Shown piece by piece: positions 8,955 through 17,877 of a stretch of 64,000 bases of DNA. Position 1 is the stretch's first letter. Each line of letters opens with the position of its first letter. Under the pieces are notes generated by a model. It ran no database searches. It was not told the DNA's origin and worked only from the letters and a program-made list of their open reading frames with translations. Position numbers and translations under genes: made by a program. Location of the stretch: positions 186,001 to 250,000 of the forward strand of contig NZ_RHHV01000009.1 of NCBI RefSeq assembly GCF_003710905.1, given 5' to 3'. This DNA is from Brevibacillus parabrevis. Lineage in GTDB: Bacteria; Bacillota; Bacilli; Brevibacillales; Brevibacillaceae.

Positions 8955-9404
8955 TTAGCGTTTTTGTTGTTGGCGCTCAGCCAAAACTTCGAGGAATGCT
9001 TGTGCAAAACGCAATGTTTTTTGCACTTGCGGATCTTTCAGCATTTTGAGCATGCCAAACAAGCCAACGGTCGTTTCCTCAGTGTGCGCGCGGTCGTTTG
9101 CTTCAATAGCCGCTTGCGCGATGCCTTTTGCCTTGTCGGAAATCGGTTTGACGAACTCTTCCATACCGCCCTTGATGTCGTCGATGAGTACATGATCGTT
9201 AGCTACGGTGTTTACCAGGTCGTACGTTTTGGTGAGGATAGTTGTCATCTCGGCCAGTTTTGGCAAGTTTGCCACCAATACATTCAGGGATTCTTGAATT
9301 TCTGGTTTCATCAACTGATCGAGTACATCCATTTGTTGCTCAGGTGCCAGAGTAGCTGTGCTTGCTACTTCTGCTTGAGCTTGTTGCGTGGTTGTTTGAG
9401 ACAT
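8955..9404 (-). CDS. yjlC: DUF1641 protein (YjlC-like)
   Basis: A 149-residue, mostly helical soluble protein of the DUF1641 family. The middle has VLVANLPKLAEMTTIL and the C-terminal half GLFGMLKMLKDPQVQKTLRF, both characteristic of the family. No enzymatic motif is visible and its function is not established. It lies directly upstream of ndh, as yjlC does in B. subtilis, suggesting a role tied to NADH oxidation. An AGGAGGA ribosome site precedes the ATG. Confidence 0.85.
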   Translation of the reverse strand: MSQTTTQQAQAEVASTATLAPEQQMDVLDQLMKPEIQESLNVLVANLPKLAEMTTILTKTYDLVNTVANDHVLIDDIKGGMEEFVKPISDKAKGIAQAAIEANDRAHTEETTVGLFGMLKMLKDPQVQKTLRFAQAFLEVLAERQQQKR

Positions 9405-9508
9405 GGAAAAACGTCCTCCTTTGCTTTGGAATAGAGGCCTTCATTCTCGATGCCTGTTCATACGAGTTACGGCCGCTATTCTCCCAAAATACCGAAAAGC
9501 ACGTGTGC

Positions 9509-9526
9509 TTGTAATATTTTTCACAA
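9509..9526. promoter_or_regulatory. Rex (NADH-sensing repressor) operator
   Basis: TTGTAATATTTTTCACAA matches the Rex palindrome TTGTGAA-N4-TTCACAA at all but two positions. It lies 105 bases above the DUF1641 start. A second TTTCACAAAGTGA sequence at 9568-9580 carries another half-site plus a short inverted repeat. A possible -10 box (TATCAT, minus strand) lies just upstream of the main operator. Rex represses yjlC-ndh in B. subtilis, which supports the reading. Confidence 0.78.
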
Positions 9527-9679
9527 AGCGAATGATACAGCTACGTCGAATGATCAAAAGTGCATGATTTCACAAAGTGATATTCAGGAAAAAGCACAGA
9601 ACAAATCCATCAGGTGAACAGGCTCGATTTAGAACTCTATGTACTCTACTATATACCTTCTTCGCGGGAACAGCAAAGG

Positions 9680-9708
9680 AAAAAAACCGCTTCCTTAGGA
9701 AGAAGCGG
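9680..9708 (-). terminator. Intrinsic terminator after the PilZ-like gene
   Basis: The stem CCGCTTC / GAAGCGG (9687-9693 with 9702-9708) is followed on the minus strand by seven T residues. The stop codon of the PilZ-like gene lies inside the hairpin. It ends the spo0B-obg transcription unit before the Rex-controlled operon. Confidence 0.85.
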
Positions 9709-10360
9709 CAGTTGAGAGCTTTTTATAGTAATCTTTGATGACTTGGTGATGTTTTTCATTGATATCCGTAAAAATTAACTCGATTACTGTCTGCTTGTCT
9801 TCGAAGGTCTTTTCCACGATTTTTGCCATCATGACGATTTCTTGCCCAGTCGAAGGAACCGTGAAAGAAAGGTGGAGAAACTCCCCTTTTGCCACATAAC
9901 CTTCTGTTGCGAGTATCAGTCGTGTAGGGGAAAATTTCAGCAGCACAGCCTCCCCTTTTTCCTCGATCGGTCTTGCGCCCATCACCTTGTACGGGACGCG
10001 AATGTCAATCCCGGGCGGAATGGGTTCCTGCTTGCGGCCTGTGGCAATCTCGACGCCGACGCTGACCGGAACCATCGCCAACAGCTTGATAGGCCATATC
10101 GTTTCTTCCGAAATCACTTCCAGATCAATCGTGTTAATCGCCGCATCCGATTCCCACCGAACACGCACCGTTGATCCGAGCAGCTCGGCCTTTGCATCGG
10201 CCTTCATCTCAAGAGAAACGACGAGATAACTACTTTTGACATGCTCAACCATTACTTGAATGGGCGATTTGACCTGTCTAGAGATCATCATCGGCAATGA
10301 AGCACCGCGTTGAAGGCGTTTGTCCGCCATAAAAGGGGTGAGGGATGGGATATCAATCAT
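9695..10360 (-). CDS. PilZ-like domain protein, c-di-GMP motifs degenerate
   Basis: About 221 residues arranged like YcgR/YpfA-type proteins: an N-terminal beta-rich half (to about residue 110) and a C-terminal PilZ-like barrel beginning RVPYKVMGARPI. The usual c-di-GMP signature, RxxxR plus D/N-x-S-x-x-G, is not convincingly present, so ligand binding is doubtful. I prefer the ATG at 10358-10360, with GGAGTGA about eight bases upstream; a GTG at 10372 would give four more residues and overlap the obg stop. Either way it is coupled to obg. The fold is inferred from pattern, not proven. Confidence 0.55.
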   Translation of the reverse strand: MIDIPSLTPFMADKRLQRGASLPMMISRQVKSPIQVMVEHVKSSYLVVSLEMKADAKAELLGSTVRVRWESDAAINTIDLEVISEETIWPIKLLAMVPVSVGVEIATGRKQEPIPPGIDIRVPYKVMGARPIEEKGEAVLLKFSPTRLILATEGYVAKGEFLHLSFTVPSTGQEIVMMAKIVEKTFEDKQTVIELIFTDINEKHHQVIKDYYKKLSTAASS

Positions 10361-10368
10361 TCTATTTG

Positions 10369-12244
<1,876 letters not shown>

Positions 12245-12375
12245 CACATTCACCCAAGTCGATAAGAATTTCTTTCTTAACTATTGTACCATAAAAGGGG
12301 GCCAGACAATGAGAAAACTTGGCTGCGCCCAACTATTTTGACACAAGTCTTATTCCCAAAATCCGCCTACCCGAA

Positions 12376-12414
12376 ACCAAAAAGAAAACCCAGCACCGAT
12401 GCTGGGTTTTCTTT
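12376..12414 (-). terminator. Intrinsic terminator of rplU-ysxB-rpmA
   Basis: A perfect 15-base-pair stem (12381-12395 with 12400-12414, four-base loop) whose 3' side ends in TTTTCTTT on the minus strand. It separates the ribosomal protein operon from spo0B. Confidence 0.88.
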
Positions 12415-12425
12415 TGGAAAAATAT

Positions 12426-12725
12426 TTACGCTTCGGAAGCAACTGGCTCGATCACAACTTGTTTGCGATCGCGGCCCAGACGCTTGAAACGAACAACACC
12501 ATCTGCAGTTGCAAACAGAGTGTCGTCTCCGCCTTTCATTACGTTCGTACCTGGGTAGATCTTCGTTCCGCGTTGGCGAACGAGGATGTTTCCGGCAGTA
12601 ACGAATTGACCGTCACCACGTTTCACGCCCAGACGTTTGGAAATGGAATCGCGTCCGTTTTTAGTGGAACCTACCCCTTTTTTCGATGCGAAAAACTGAA
12701 GGTCCAAATTAAACAGCATGTTCAT
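12426..12725 (-). CDS. rpmA: 50S ribosomal protein L27
   Basis: A 99-residue bL27 precursor. The N-terminal extension [20 protein letters not shown] is the Firmicutes leader that must be removed by the Prp protease, encoded immediately upstream, so that the mature Ala/Ser-Lys end can reach the peptidyl-transferase centre. The body contains [22 protein letters not shown] chose the ATG at 12723-12725 because GGGAGGTG lies six bases upstream; a longer frame to 12755 would start before that site. Confidence 0.96.
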   Translation of the reverse strand: MNMLFNLDLQFFASKKGVGSTKNGRDSISKRLGVKRGDGQFVTAGNILVRQRGTKIYPGTNVMKGGDDTLFATADGVVRFKRLGRDRKQVVIEPVASEA

Positions 12726-12726
12726 A

Positions 12727-13077
12727 TCAGACACCTCCCTGCCATTTATGGTCATTCACTTTTACGTATTTCCCGTACTGCGCTTCTACCGATAACAGAG
12801 CGATCACCATGCTCTCAGCCAAAAGCTGCTGCTTTTCTAGTATGTCCGCCGCTTCTTGCGAAGCCAGCGTCCATTTTAGAAAGCCGCCGCCTTCTTGGGC
12901 GACTGATACTTGCGGTGTCAGTCCTGTCAACGGCTGCACGCTGTTTAATATACCAAAGCTGATGCCTGACACGGCAGAACAAACGATGTCCGCCCCATAG
13001 GCACCCGCATTGGCATGTCCGGAAATACAAATTTCATGGATACCGTGCTGCGCACGGCTCACGATCACTTCAATCAT
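12727..13077 (-). CDS. ysxB: Ribosomal-processing cysteine protease Prp
   Basis: A 116-residue YsxB/Prp family protein, the cysteine protease that trims the N-terminal extension of L27. The signature [18 protein letters not shown] carries the catalytic His and Cys. It lies between rplU and rpmA, the invariant placement in Firmicutes, with only one base between its stop and the rpmA start. Length is typical. Confidence 0.95.
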   Translation of the reverse strand: MIEVIVSRAQHGIHEICISGHANAGAYGADIVCSAVSGISFGILNSVQPLTGLTPQVSVAQEGGGFLKWTLASQEAADILEKQQLLAESMVIALLSVEAQYGKYVKVNDHKWQGGV

Positions 13078-13092
13078 ATCAGGTCACCAAAA

Positions 13093-13404
13093 TTAAGCGT
13101 TGATCTTTTCGATCACAACTTTGGTGAACGGTTGACGGTGACCTTGTTTGCGACGGTAGTTTTTCTTGGCTTTGTATTTGTACACGATAATTTTTGCAGC
13201 TTTACCGTGTTTTTCTACTTTACCAGTTACCGTTGCACCAGCTACTGTAGGAGCTCCTGCAGTAACTTTGCCGTCTTTGCTTACGAAGAGAACTTTGTCA
13301 AAAGTAACAGCTTCTCCTTCGTTGCCAGCCAATTTCTCGATGAAGAGAACGGAACCCTCTTCAACTTTGTATTGCTTTCCACCGGTTTCGATAATTGCGT
13401 ACAC
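13093..13404 (-). CDS. rplU: 50S ribosomal protein L21
   Basis: A 103-residue bL21 beginning (M)[16 protein letters not shown] and ending [17 protein letters not shown]. It binds 23S rRNA domains near L20. The GTG at 13402-13404 is the start because the AGGAGGTG ribosome site ends just upstream; a GTG three codons earlier is part of that site itself. It is the first gene of rplU-ysxB-rpmA. Confidence 0.96.
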   Translation of the reverse strand: MYAIIETGGKQYKVEEGSVLFIEKLAGNEGEAVTFDKVLFVSKDGKVTAGAPTVAGATVTGKVEKHGKAAKIIVYKYKAKKNYRRKQGHRQPFTKVVIEKINA

Positions 13405-13520
13405 TGTGTGCACCTCCTATACTCAGACTCGCCTCTACAGGTGCGCCGTCTGGCGGCGACTTATGTACCCGATTCGTGCGGTTACAGTATGCACGGGGCA
13501 TAGCTGCATGACAACCATTA
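13405..13520 (-). promoter_or_regulatory. Candidate L21 autoregulatory leader
   Basis: Firmicutes rplU mRNAs carry a conserved structured leader bound by L21. This 5' region contains a GC-rich hairpin, CGCCG-CCAGA-CGGCG on the minus strand (about 13446-13463), and a distal region with paired segments before the AGGAGGTG site. I matched position and hairpin only; the full consensus was not tested. Confidence 0.5.
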
Positions 13521-13521
13521 G

Positions 13522-13549
13522 GTTATCATAGCTGCAATTGCCCAGTCAA
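13522..13549 (-). promoter_or_regulatory. Candidate sigma-A promoter of rplU
   Basis: TTGACT and GATAAC (four of six matches) are 16 bases apart on the minus strand. The -35 box overlaps the rng stop codon, so rplU would be separately transcribed. Confidence 0.45.
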
Positions 13550-15036
13550 GTTATTTTCCACTGTTTTTCGTACAGACGCTTTGCTTCCGCTGTATTTCCC
13601 GCATATGCAATCCGGTACTCGTCCGGAGCGAGCCGCAGCTCCTCACGCTTGAAGACGCGTAGCGGCCAGCTTTTTTCATCCCCTGTCGTCTCCAACTGCT
13701 CAACGAGTTGGAACAATCTGCCGGAAAGCTCCACCACAGCTGCCTCCGCTTGCTGCGAACGGGCCAATCCTGCAAGTTCGTTTTGCAACCGCCGGATGCT
13801 CTCATCCCCGCGCAAAATTCGCCCGCGCCCATCACACACCGCGCACGTTTCCATCAGCCGCTCAGAGAGACTCGCTCTCACCCGCTTGCGCGTCAATTCG
13901 ACCAGTCCAAGCGCTGTCATGCCATGGACTGTAGAAGGTGTCGCATCGCGGGCAAGCTCTCTTTTCAGCGTCGACAGCACGCGTTCTTTGTTGGCCGGCT
14001 CTTTCATATCGATAAAATCGATGACAACGATCCCGCCAATGTCGCGCAATCTGAGCTGTCTGGCTATTTCTTTGGCCGCCTCCACGTTGGTTGCCGTGAC
14101 TGCCTGCTCCCTTTGCTGGCCGCCCGCTCCGGTAAAAGAGCCGGTATTGACATCGATCACGGTCATGGCTTCTGTCTTGTCAAACACCAGATGTCCGCCG
14201 TTTGCCAGCGGCACCTGACGCCTGAGCGCCTGTTCCAGCTTGGCCTCCAAGCGCAGCGCGTCAAACAGCGGCTCCTTGCCTGTATGCTTGCGCAGCAGAC
14301 TTTCCGCGTCGGCAGAAAAGACCGTCAGCATGTCTTTGATTTGCCGATACGTGGCAGCATCCTCCACGATCACCTCATCAAGCCCTTCCGCCAAAGCTTC
14401 GCGCAATATCGCTTCGATTCCATCGAGGTCATGACCGACCCGACCCGGCGTCTTTTTCGCCTCCGCTTGCTGGCAGATGCCTTCCCAGCGCTTGCGCAAA
14501 TAGGCCAGTTCGTTTGTCAGCTGCTGTCCGTCCACGCCAGCCGCTTCCGTCCGCACAATGACGCCTTCCCCTTCAACGAGCAGCGGCGCGATGGTTTCTC
14601 CCAGTCGTGCCCGTTCTTCCGGCTGGCTGATTTTTCGCGATATAGATATCCCCGCTTCTTGTGGCAGATACACGAGGTAACGTCCCTGGAGACTGACTTT
14701 CAACGAGATTTTTGGAGCCTTCCATTCAGAGGCTTCTTTTGTCACCTGACAAATAACCGCTTGACCAACTTGCACCCGCTCGGAAATGTTCGGCTTCCCT
14801 TTTCCCGCCGTTCCTTTGTTCAGCGTATCATCTACGTACAAATACGCGTTTTGTCCACAGCCGATGTCGACAAAGGCAGACTGGATGCCCGGTTTTACGT
14901 CCGCGATCCGCCCGTAGTAAATCTCCCCGGCGCTGACAAGCCCGTCCGTCTCCTGCGTCCGCCATTCGATCAGCTGTCCGTCTGCCAAATACGCGATCTG
15001 CACGCCGCTTCTGCCGCTGATTGCCAATTGTCTCAT
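13546..15036 (-). CDS. rng: Ribonuclease E/G family endoribonuclease
   Basis: A 496-residue RNase G-type protein for rRNA maturation and mRNA decay. An S1-like RNA-binding domain lies at about residues 35-115 (VKPGIQSAFVDIGCGQNAYLYV), followed by the catalytic DNase I-like domain with MTVIDVNTGSF and GGIVVIDFIDM, which supply the Mg-binding aspartates, and a Zn-link CAVCDGRG. The ATG at 15034-15036 follows GGAGAG; upstream codons in the same frame lack support. B. subtilis lacks this enzyme and uses RNase Y/J, whereas Brevibacillus, Paenibacillus and clostridia have it. No scaffold region is seen. Confidence 0.93.
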   Translation of the reverse strand: MRQLAISGRSGVQIAYLADGQLIEWRTQETDGLVSAGEIYYGRIADVKPGIQSAFVDIGCGQNAYLYVDDTLNKGTAGKGKPNISERVQVGQAVICQVTKEASEWKAPKISLKVSLQGRYLVYLPQEAGISISRKISQPEERARLGETIAPLLVEGEGVIVRTEAAGVDGQQLTNELAYLRKRWEGICQQAEAKKTPGRVGHDLDGIEAILREALAEGLDEVIVEDAATYRQIKDMLTVFSADAESLLRKHTGKEPLFDALRLEAKLEQALRRQVPLANGGHLVFDKTEAMTVIDVNTGSFTGAGGQQREQAVTATNVEAAKEIARQLRLRDIGGIVVIDFIDMKEPANKERVLSTLKRELARDATPSTVHGMTALGLVELTRKRVRASLSERLMETCAVCDGRGRILRGDESIRRLQNELAGLARSQQAEAAVVELSGRLFQLVEQLETTGDEKSWPLRVFKREELRLAPDEYRIAYAGNTAEAKRLYEKQWKIT

Positions 15037-15109
15037 TACGCTCACTCTCCGCACTTCCGTCCTTTTTCCGGCACCCAGGCAGGATTGCCGGACATACAGG
15101 AAGTAATCT

Positions 15110-15138
15110 ATCATAGCCTGCCGTAAAAGAAAAGTCAT
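15110..15138 (-). promoter_or_regulatory. Candidate sigma-A promoter of rng
   Basis: ATGACT and TATGAT are separated by 17 bases on the minus strand. The leader then contains an inverted repeat, CCGGCA/TGCCGG, about 30 bases before the start codon. The promoter lies against the 5' end of the broken acetyltransferase reading frame. Confidence 0.55.
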
Positions 15139-15151
15139 CGCAGCGGAGTAA

Positions 15152-15678
15152 TCCATCAGACAGCTTGTGCCTGACGATGCCGTCCATTTGCTCAAATGGC
15201 TCTCGGACGAGCAGGTTCTCGCTTTTTACGAAGGCCGTGACCGCCCCCATGACGCCGCACTTGTCCAGGAGCATTTTTATTCCACAGACGATGATGAAGG
15301 CGTGACGCGCTGTCTCGTCTGCCATGAAGCGGTCCCTGTCGGCTACCTCCAGTTTTATCCGCTCGATCCTGCGACCAAGGAAGCCTACGGTTACGCCAAA
15401 TACACGATCGTCTACGGCATGGATCAGTTTATCGGCGAGCCGGCCTACTGGAATCGCGGGATAGGTGCTGACTTGGTACAGGCTGTAATCCGCTATGTTC
15501 ACCAGTTGGGAGCAGCGGTCGTTGTCATGGACCGCAAGAATGGAACAAACGGGCGATCCGCTGCTATGAAAAATGCGGTTTTCGCCAAAAGAAAAAGCTT
15601 CCCCGGCACGAGTGGCACGAAGGAAGCTTGCGCGATTGCCTGCTGATGGAGTGGCGCCCATCTCCCGCTGAAAACTAG
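15152..15678 (+). pseudogene. Frameshifted GNAT acetyltransferase (AAC(6')-like)
   Basis: A plus-strand acetyltransferase of the Acetyltransf_8 / AAC(6')-like family, broken. One frame gives the body (LLKWLSDEQVLAFYEGRD, YGMDQFIGEPAYWNRGIG, the acetyl-CoA loop) up to VVMD at about 15532. The remainder, QEWNKRAIRCYEKCGF through HEWHEGSLRDCLLMEWR, continues in another frame to a TAG at 15676-15678. Restoring one base near 15533 would rejoin them. The 5' end also looks damaged: a stop at 15149-15151 precedes SIRQLVPDDA and there is no ATG or ribosome site, only a GTG at 15167. It overlaps the end of spoIVFB by four bases, convergently. A sequencing error could explain the frameshift but not the missing start. 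Confidence 0.75.
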
Positions 15679-16511
15679 AGGAGCTTGCCGACCGCAGCAT
15701 CGTGTTTCTGTTCGAATAACAAGGCGTGCAGCAGCTGCTCCTCTGCCAACAGCCCCGCCCCCTGTACGTAAAAAAGGTGAGAGCGGCCACGCCGCAGCTT
15801 GTGGGATACAGCCAACACCGTCTCCTCTGGACGGACGCGGATAGCCTGTACGTTTGTTTCCTCTTGCCTGCGCCCGTACTTTTCCACCAGAAAGCGAAAA
15901 AACTGGTAAGGAAAGCGGACGAATGCCTGAATGTTCATCGCCAGCAAATACAGCCCGATGATGATCAGGTTGAGCTTCAGATCAAAGCCGGACACTCCGA
16001 CCAGGATGCCAGCCAAAAGGGTGCTGCCCGTCATGGAGACGATCGCTGCCTGCCGATAAGACAAAAAACAGCACAGCACCCCAAGCACGATCCTCCCGCC
16101 ATCCAGCGGCCAAATCGGCAGCAGATTGAACAAAGCAATCGTGGCGTTGCTGACGAGAAAAAACCGGGACCAGTCCTCCGTCCAGACACCTGTATACCAA
16201 AACAGGTACGATGCCGCCATCATCACTACATTCATGAACGGCCCGGCCAACGCTACGACAATCTCATCCATCGGGTCTGTCGCATAGCTGTTTTCTACTG
16301 TCGCCACTCCGCCAAAAGGGAGCAGCTGGACTTCATGCACTCTCCACCCCAACTCCCGAGCCATTGCCACATGTCCCAATTCGTGTATGAGCACGATCAC
16401 GAACAGCGTAATTACTTCCAAAAAGTGGCCTGTCAGCACAGACACACCGATTACCGCCCAGAAGAGCAGGTGAATGCGAAAGCGTATGTCCAGCCATCCC
16501 CCTCTATTCAA
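15675..16511 (-). CDS. spoIVFB: Intramembrane metalloprotease SpoIVFB
   Basis: A 278-residue site-2-type zinc protease that cleaves pro-sigma-K in the outer forespore membrane. The metal site is HELGH at residues 43-47 and the third ligand is Asp137 in NLLPIWPLDGG, at the same positions as the B. subtilis enzyme. About six hydrophobic segments span residues 13-185, followed by a cytosolic CBS-like domain that binds ATP in the family. The start is TTG at 16509-16511, overlapping spoIVFA by eight bases, so the protease is coupled to its inhibitor/partner gene. Confidence 0.95.
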   Translation of the reverse strand: MNRGGWLDIRFRIHLLFWAVIGVSVLTGHFLEVITLFVIVLIHELGHVAMARELGWRVHEVQLLPFGGVATVENSYATDPMDEIVVALAGPFMNVVMMAASYLFWYTGVWTEDWSRFFLVSNATIALFNLLPIWPLDGGRIVLGVLCCFLSYRQAAIVSMTGSTLLAGILVGVSGFDLKLNLIIIGLYLLAMNIQAFVRFPYQFFRFLVEKYGRRQEETNVQAIRVRPEETVLAVSHKLRRGRSHLFYVQGAGLLAEEQLLHALLFEQKHDAAVGKLL

Positions 16512-17283
16512 ACGGGATCACTTCCAGCGGATCGACGAACTCTTCCTCTGCCCTGGCCGCAAAGTACAGGTGACGCTCTTTTCCGTTCACCACCCGCGCT
16601 GTGCCGATCACTTGACCGGGTGATAGCACCTCGTCTTTTGTCACCCCGACGCTGTCCAGATTGCCGAGCCACACTTCCCGGCCTTTTGTCAGCCGGACGA
16701 TCACAGTCGTTCCAAAGCCAGACTGCTCTCCGACGTACGTAACCCACCCGGCCTCCCCGATCTTCACTTGCTCCCCTAAGCCCGTATCCAATACGACCTT
16801 GGCGTTTTGCAGTTCAAACGGCTTCACGATTTTCCAGCTTGCCGGCAGCCGCCAGACAGCGACATCTTTGGCTGTGCTGGTTGCAGGAACCGCACTCGGT
16901 CCCTGCATCGCAGGCAACAAGGTGGGGATCGGTCCAAAACGCGCCTCGTACCAATCCGCTACGCCAGTGAAATTGAAATCCCGGGTCATGACCTCGCGCG
17001 CAGAGTCTTTCCAGTTGGCAGGAATCAAGGACGTCTGGAACAATAAATAGGCCGTTCCCAGCAAAAGAATGGAAGCAAACACTTGCAGCCCCCATTTTTC
17101 GTGAGAAGGCGGCTTGTTTTCCTCATCATTTTCCCTGAGGGGAAAATCGTATGGATCAGACTGCACATCAATGGGATCTTTCCAATCATCCACGTAAGGA
17201 GAGAAACTGTCTCGTGATTGTGTACGGATTCGCTCCAGTCGCTCCCGCCGTCTTTCTTTTACACGATTTGCTCCACCAAACAT
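16504..17283 (-). CDS. spoIVFA: SpoIVFA, regulator of the SpoIVFB protease
   Basis: A 259-residue membrane protein that holds SpoIVFB and BofA in the forespore membrane and keeps the protease inactive until signalled. The first 65 residues are charged and cytosolic, one transmembrane helix (VFASILLLGTAYLLF) follows, and the outer part ends in a degenerate LytM/M23-like fold (GWVTYVGEQSGFGTTVIVRL ... PGQVIGTA) without zinc ligands. I chose the ATG at 17281-17283, six bases after GGAGGG. Upstream is a candidate sigma-E promoter. Confidence 0.92.
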   Translation of the reverse strand: MFGGANRVKERRRERLERIRTQSRDSFSPYVDDWKDPIDVQSDPYDFPLRENDEENKPPSHEKWGLQVFASILLLGTAYLLFQTSLIPANWKDSAREVMTRDFNFTGVADWYEARFGPIPTLLPAMQGPSAVPATSTAKDVAVWRLPASWKIVKPFELQNAKVVLDTGLGEQVKIGEAGWVTYVGEQSGFGTTVIVRLTKGREVWLGNLDSVGVTKDEVLSPGQVIGTARVVNGKERHLYFAARAEEEFVDPLEVIPFE

Positions 17284-17315
17284 GTCCATCCCTCCGCAGG
17301 CCAAGCCTTTGTTCC

Positions 17316-17344
17316 ATCTTATGACTTGTCTACCCGCTTTATGC
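17316..17344 (-). promoter_or_regulatory. Candidate sigma-E promoter of spoIVFA-spoIVFB
   Basis: On the minus strand GCATAAA and CATAAGAT are separated by 14 bases, the spacing expected for sigma-E, and each box differs from consensus at only two positions. It is 33 bases above the spoIVFA start. B. subtilis spoIVF is sigma-E dependent. Confidence 0.5.
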
Positions 17345-17392
17345 CGTCGTCTCCTCGTGCGTTCTTCGTTGCTCTCGCGTATGGCGAAAATG

Positions 17393-17426
17393 CAAAAAAG
17401 ACAGTCTCCCTGTTGAGAGACTGTCT
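17393..17426 (-). terminator. Intrinsic terminator of the cold-shock gene
   Basis: A ten-base-pair stem, AGACAGTCTC / GAGACTGTCT (17399-17408 with 17417-17426), followed on the minus strand by six T residues. Confidence 0.88.
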
Positions 17427-17442
17427 CTGAATCTGTCGAAGT

Positions 17443-17643
17443 TTACAGTTTAGTTACACTAGCAGCTTGTGGTCCACGGCTACCTTGAACGATTTCGAAC
17501 TCAACTTTTTGACCTTCGTCCAGAGATTTGAAACCTTCAGACTGGATCGCGCTGTAGTGAACGAATACGTCGTCTCCACCTTCAACTTGGATGAAACCGT
17601 ATCCTTTTTCTGCGTTAAACCATTTTACGATACCTTGTTGCAT
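17443..17643 (-). CDS. csp: Cold-shock protein (CspB family)
   Basis: A 66-residue nucleic-acid chaperone with one OB-fold. Both RNA-binding motifs are present: KGYGFI (RNP1, residues 13-18) and VFVHY (RNP2, residues 26-30). Length and sequence are typical of CspB/CspD. GGGAGG lies nine bases before the ATG. It sits alone between rodA and spoIVFA, has its own terminator, and is preceded by about 200 untranslated bases, as in cold-regulated csp genes. Confidence 0.96.
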   Translation of the reverse strand: MQQGIVKWFNAEKGYGFIQVEGGDDVFVHYSAIQSEGFKSLDEGQKVEFEIVQGSRGPQAASVTKL

Positions 17644-17840
17644 GAAACAAAACCTCCCTGAACATTACGCCCCATGAGGCGAAAGAGTGTAGCGTTAACC
17701 CCTTTTTTACAGATAAGCCTTTTGCGTCAAGGAAAAAAGTCGGACAAATTGCGATTGACCAATGGTGACGTCTCTCACAACCGTACGACTCCATAACCAA
17801 TCATCCAAACCACTATAACTTGTAAAAATGGTTAACTTAG
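17644..17840 (-). promoter_or_regulatory. Long 5' leader of the cold-shock gene
   Basis: If transcription starts at the promoter at 17845-17873, the leader is about 195 bases with no open frame of note. Long structured leaders that change fold with temperature are established for cspA-type genes. A second promoter-like TTGACG within the leader (near 17727) lacks a good -10 box. Confidence 0.5.
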
Positions 17841-17844
17841 GATG

Positions 17845-17873
17845 ATTTTATCATATACTTTCCGATTTGTCAC
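17845..17873 (-). promoter_or_regulatory. Candidate sigma-A promoter of the cold-shock gene
   Basis: GTGACA and TAAAAT are 17 bases apart on the minus strand, directly after the rodA stop codon at 17878. Confidence 0.6.
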
Positions 17874-17877
17874 GCAT

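Noticed and set aside
12283..12309. TTGTCT/TACAAT as a firm spo0B promoter
   Set aside because: Spacing is only 15 bases, so it is mentioned under spo0B but not listed as a separate promoter.
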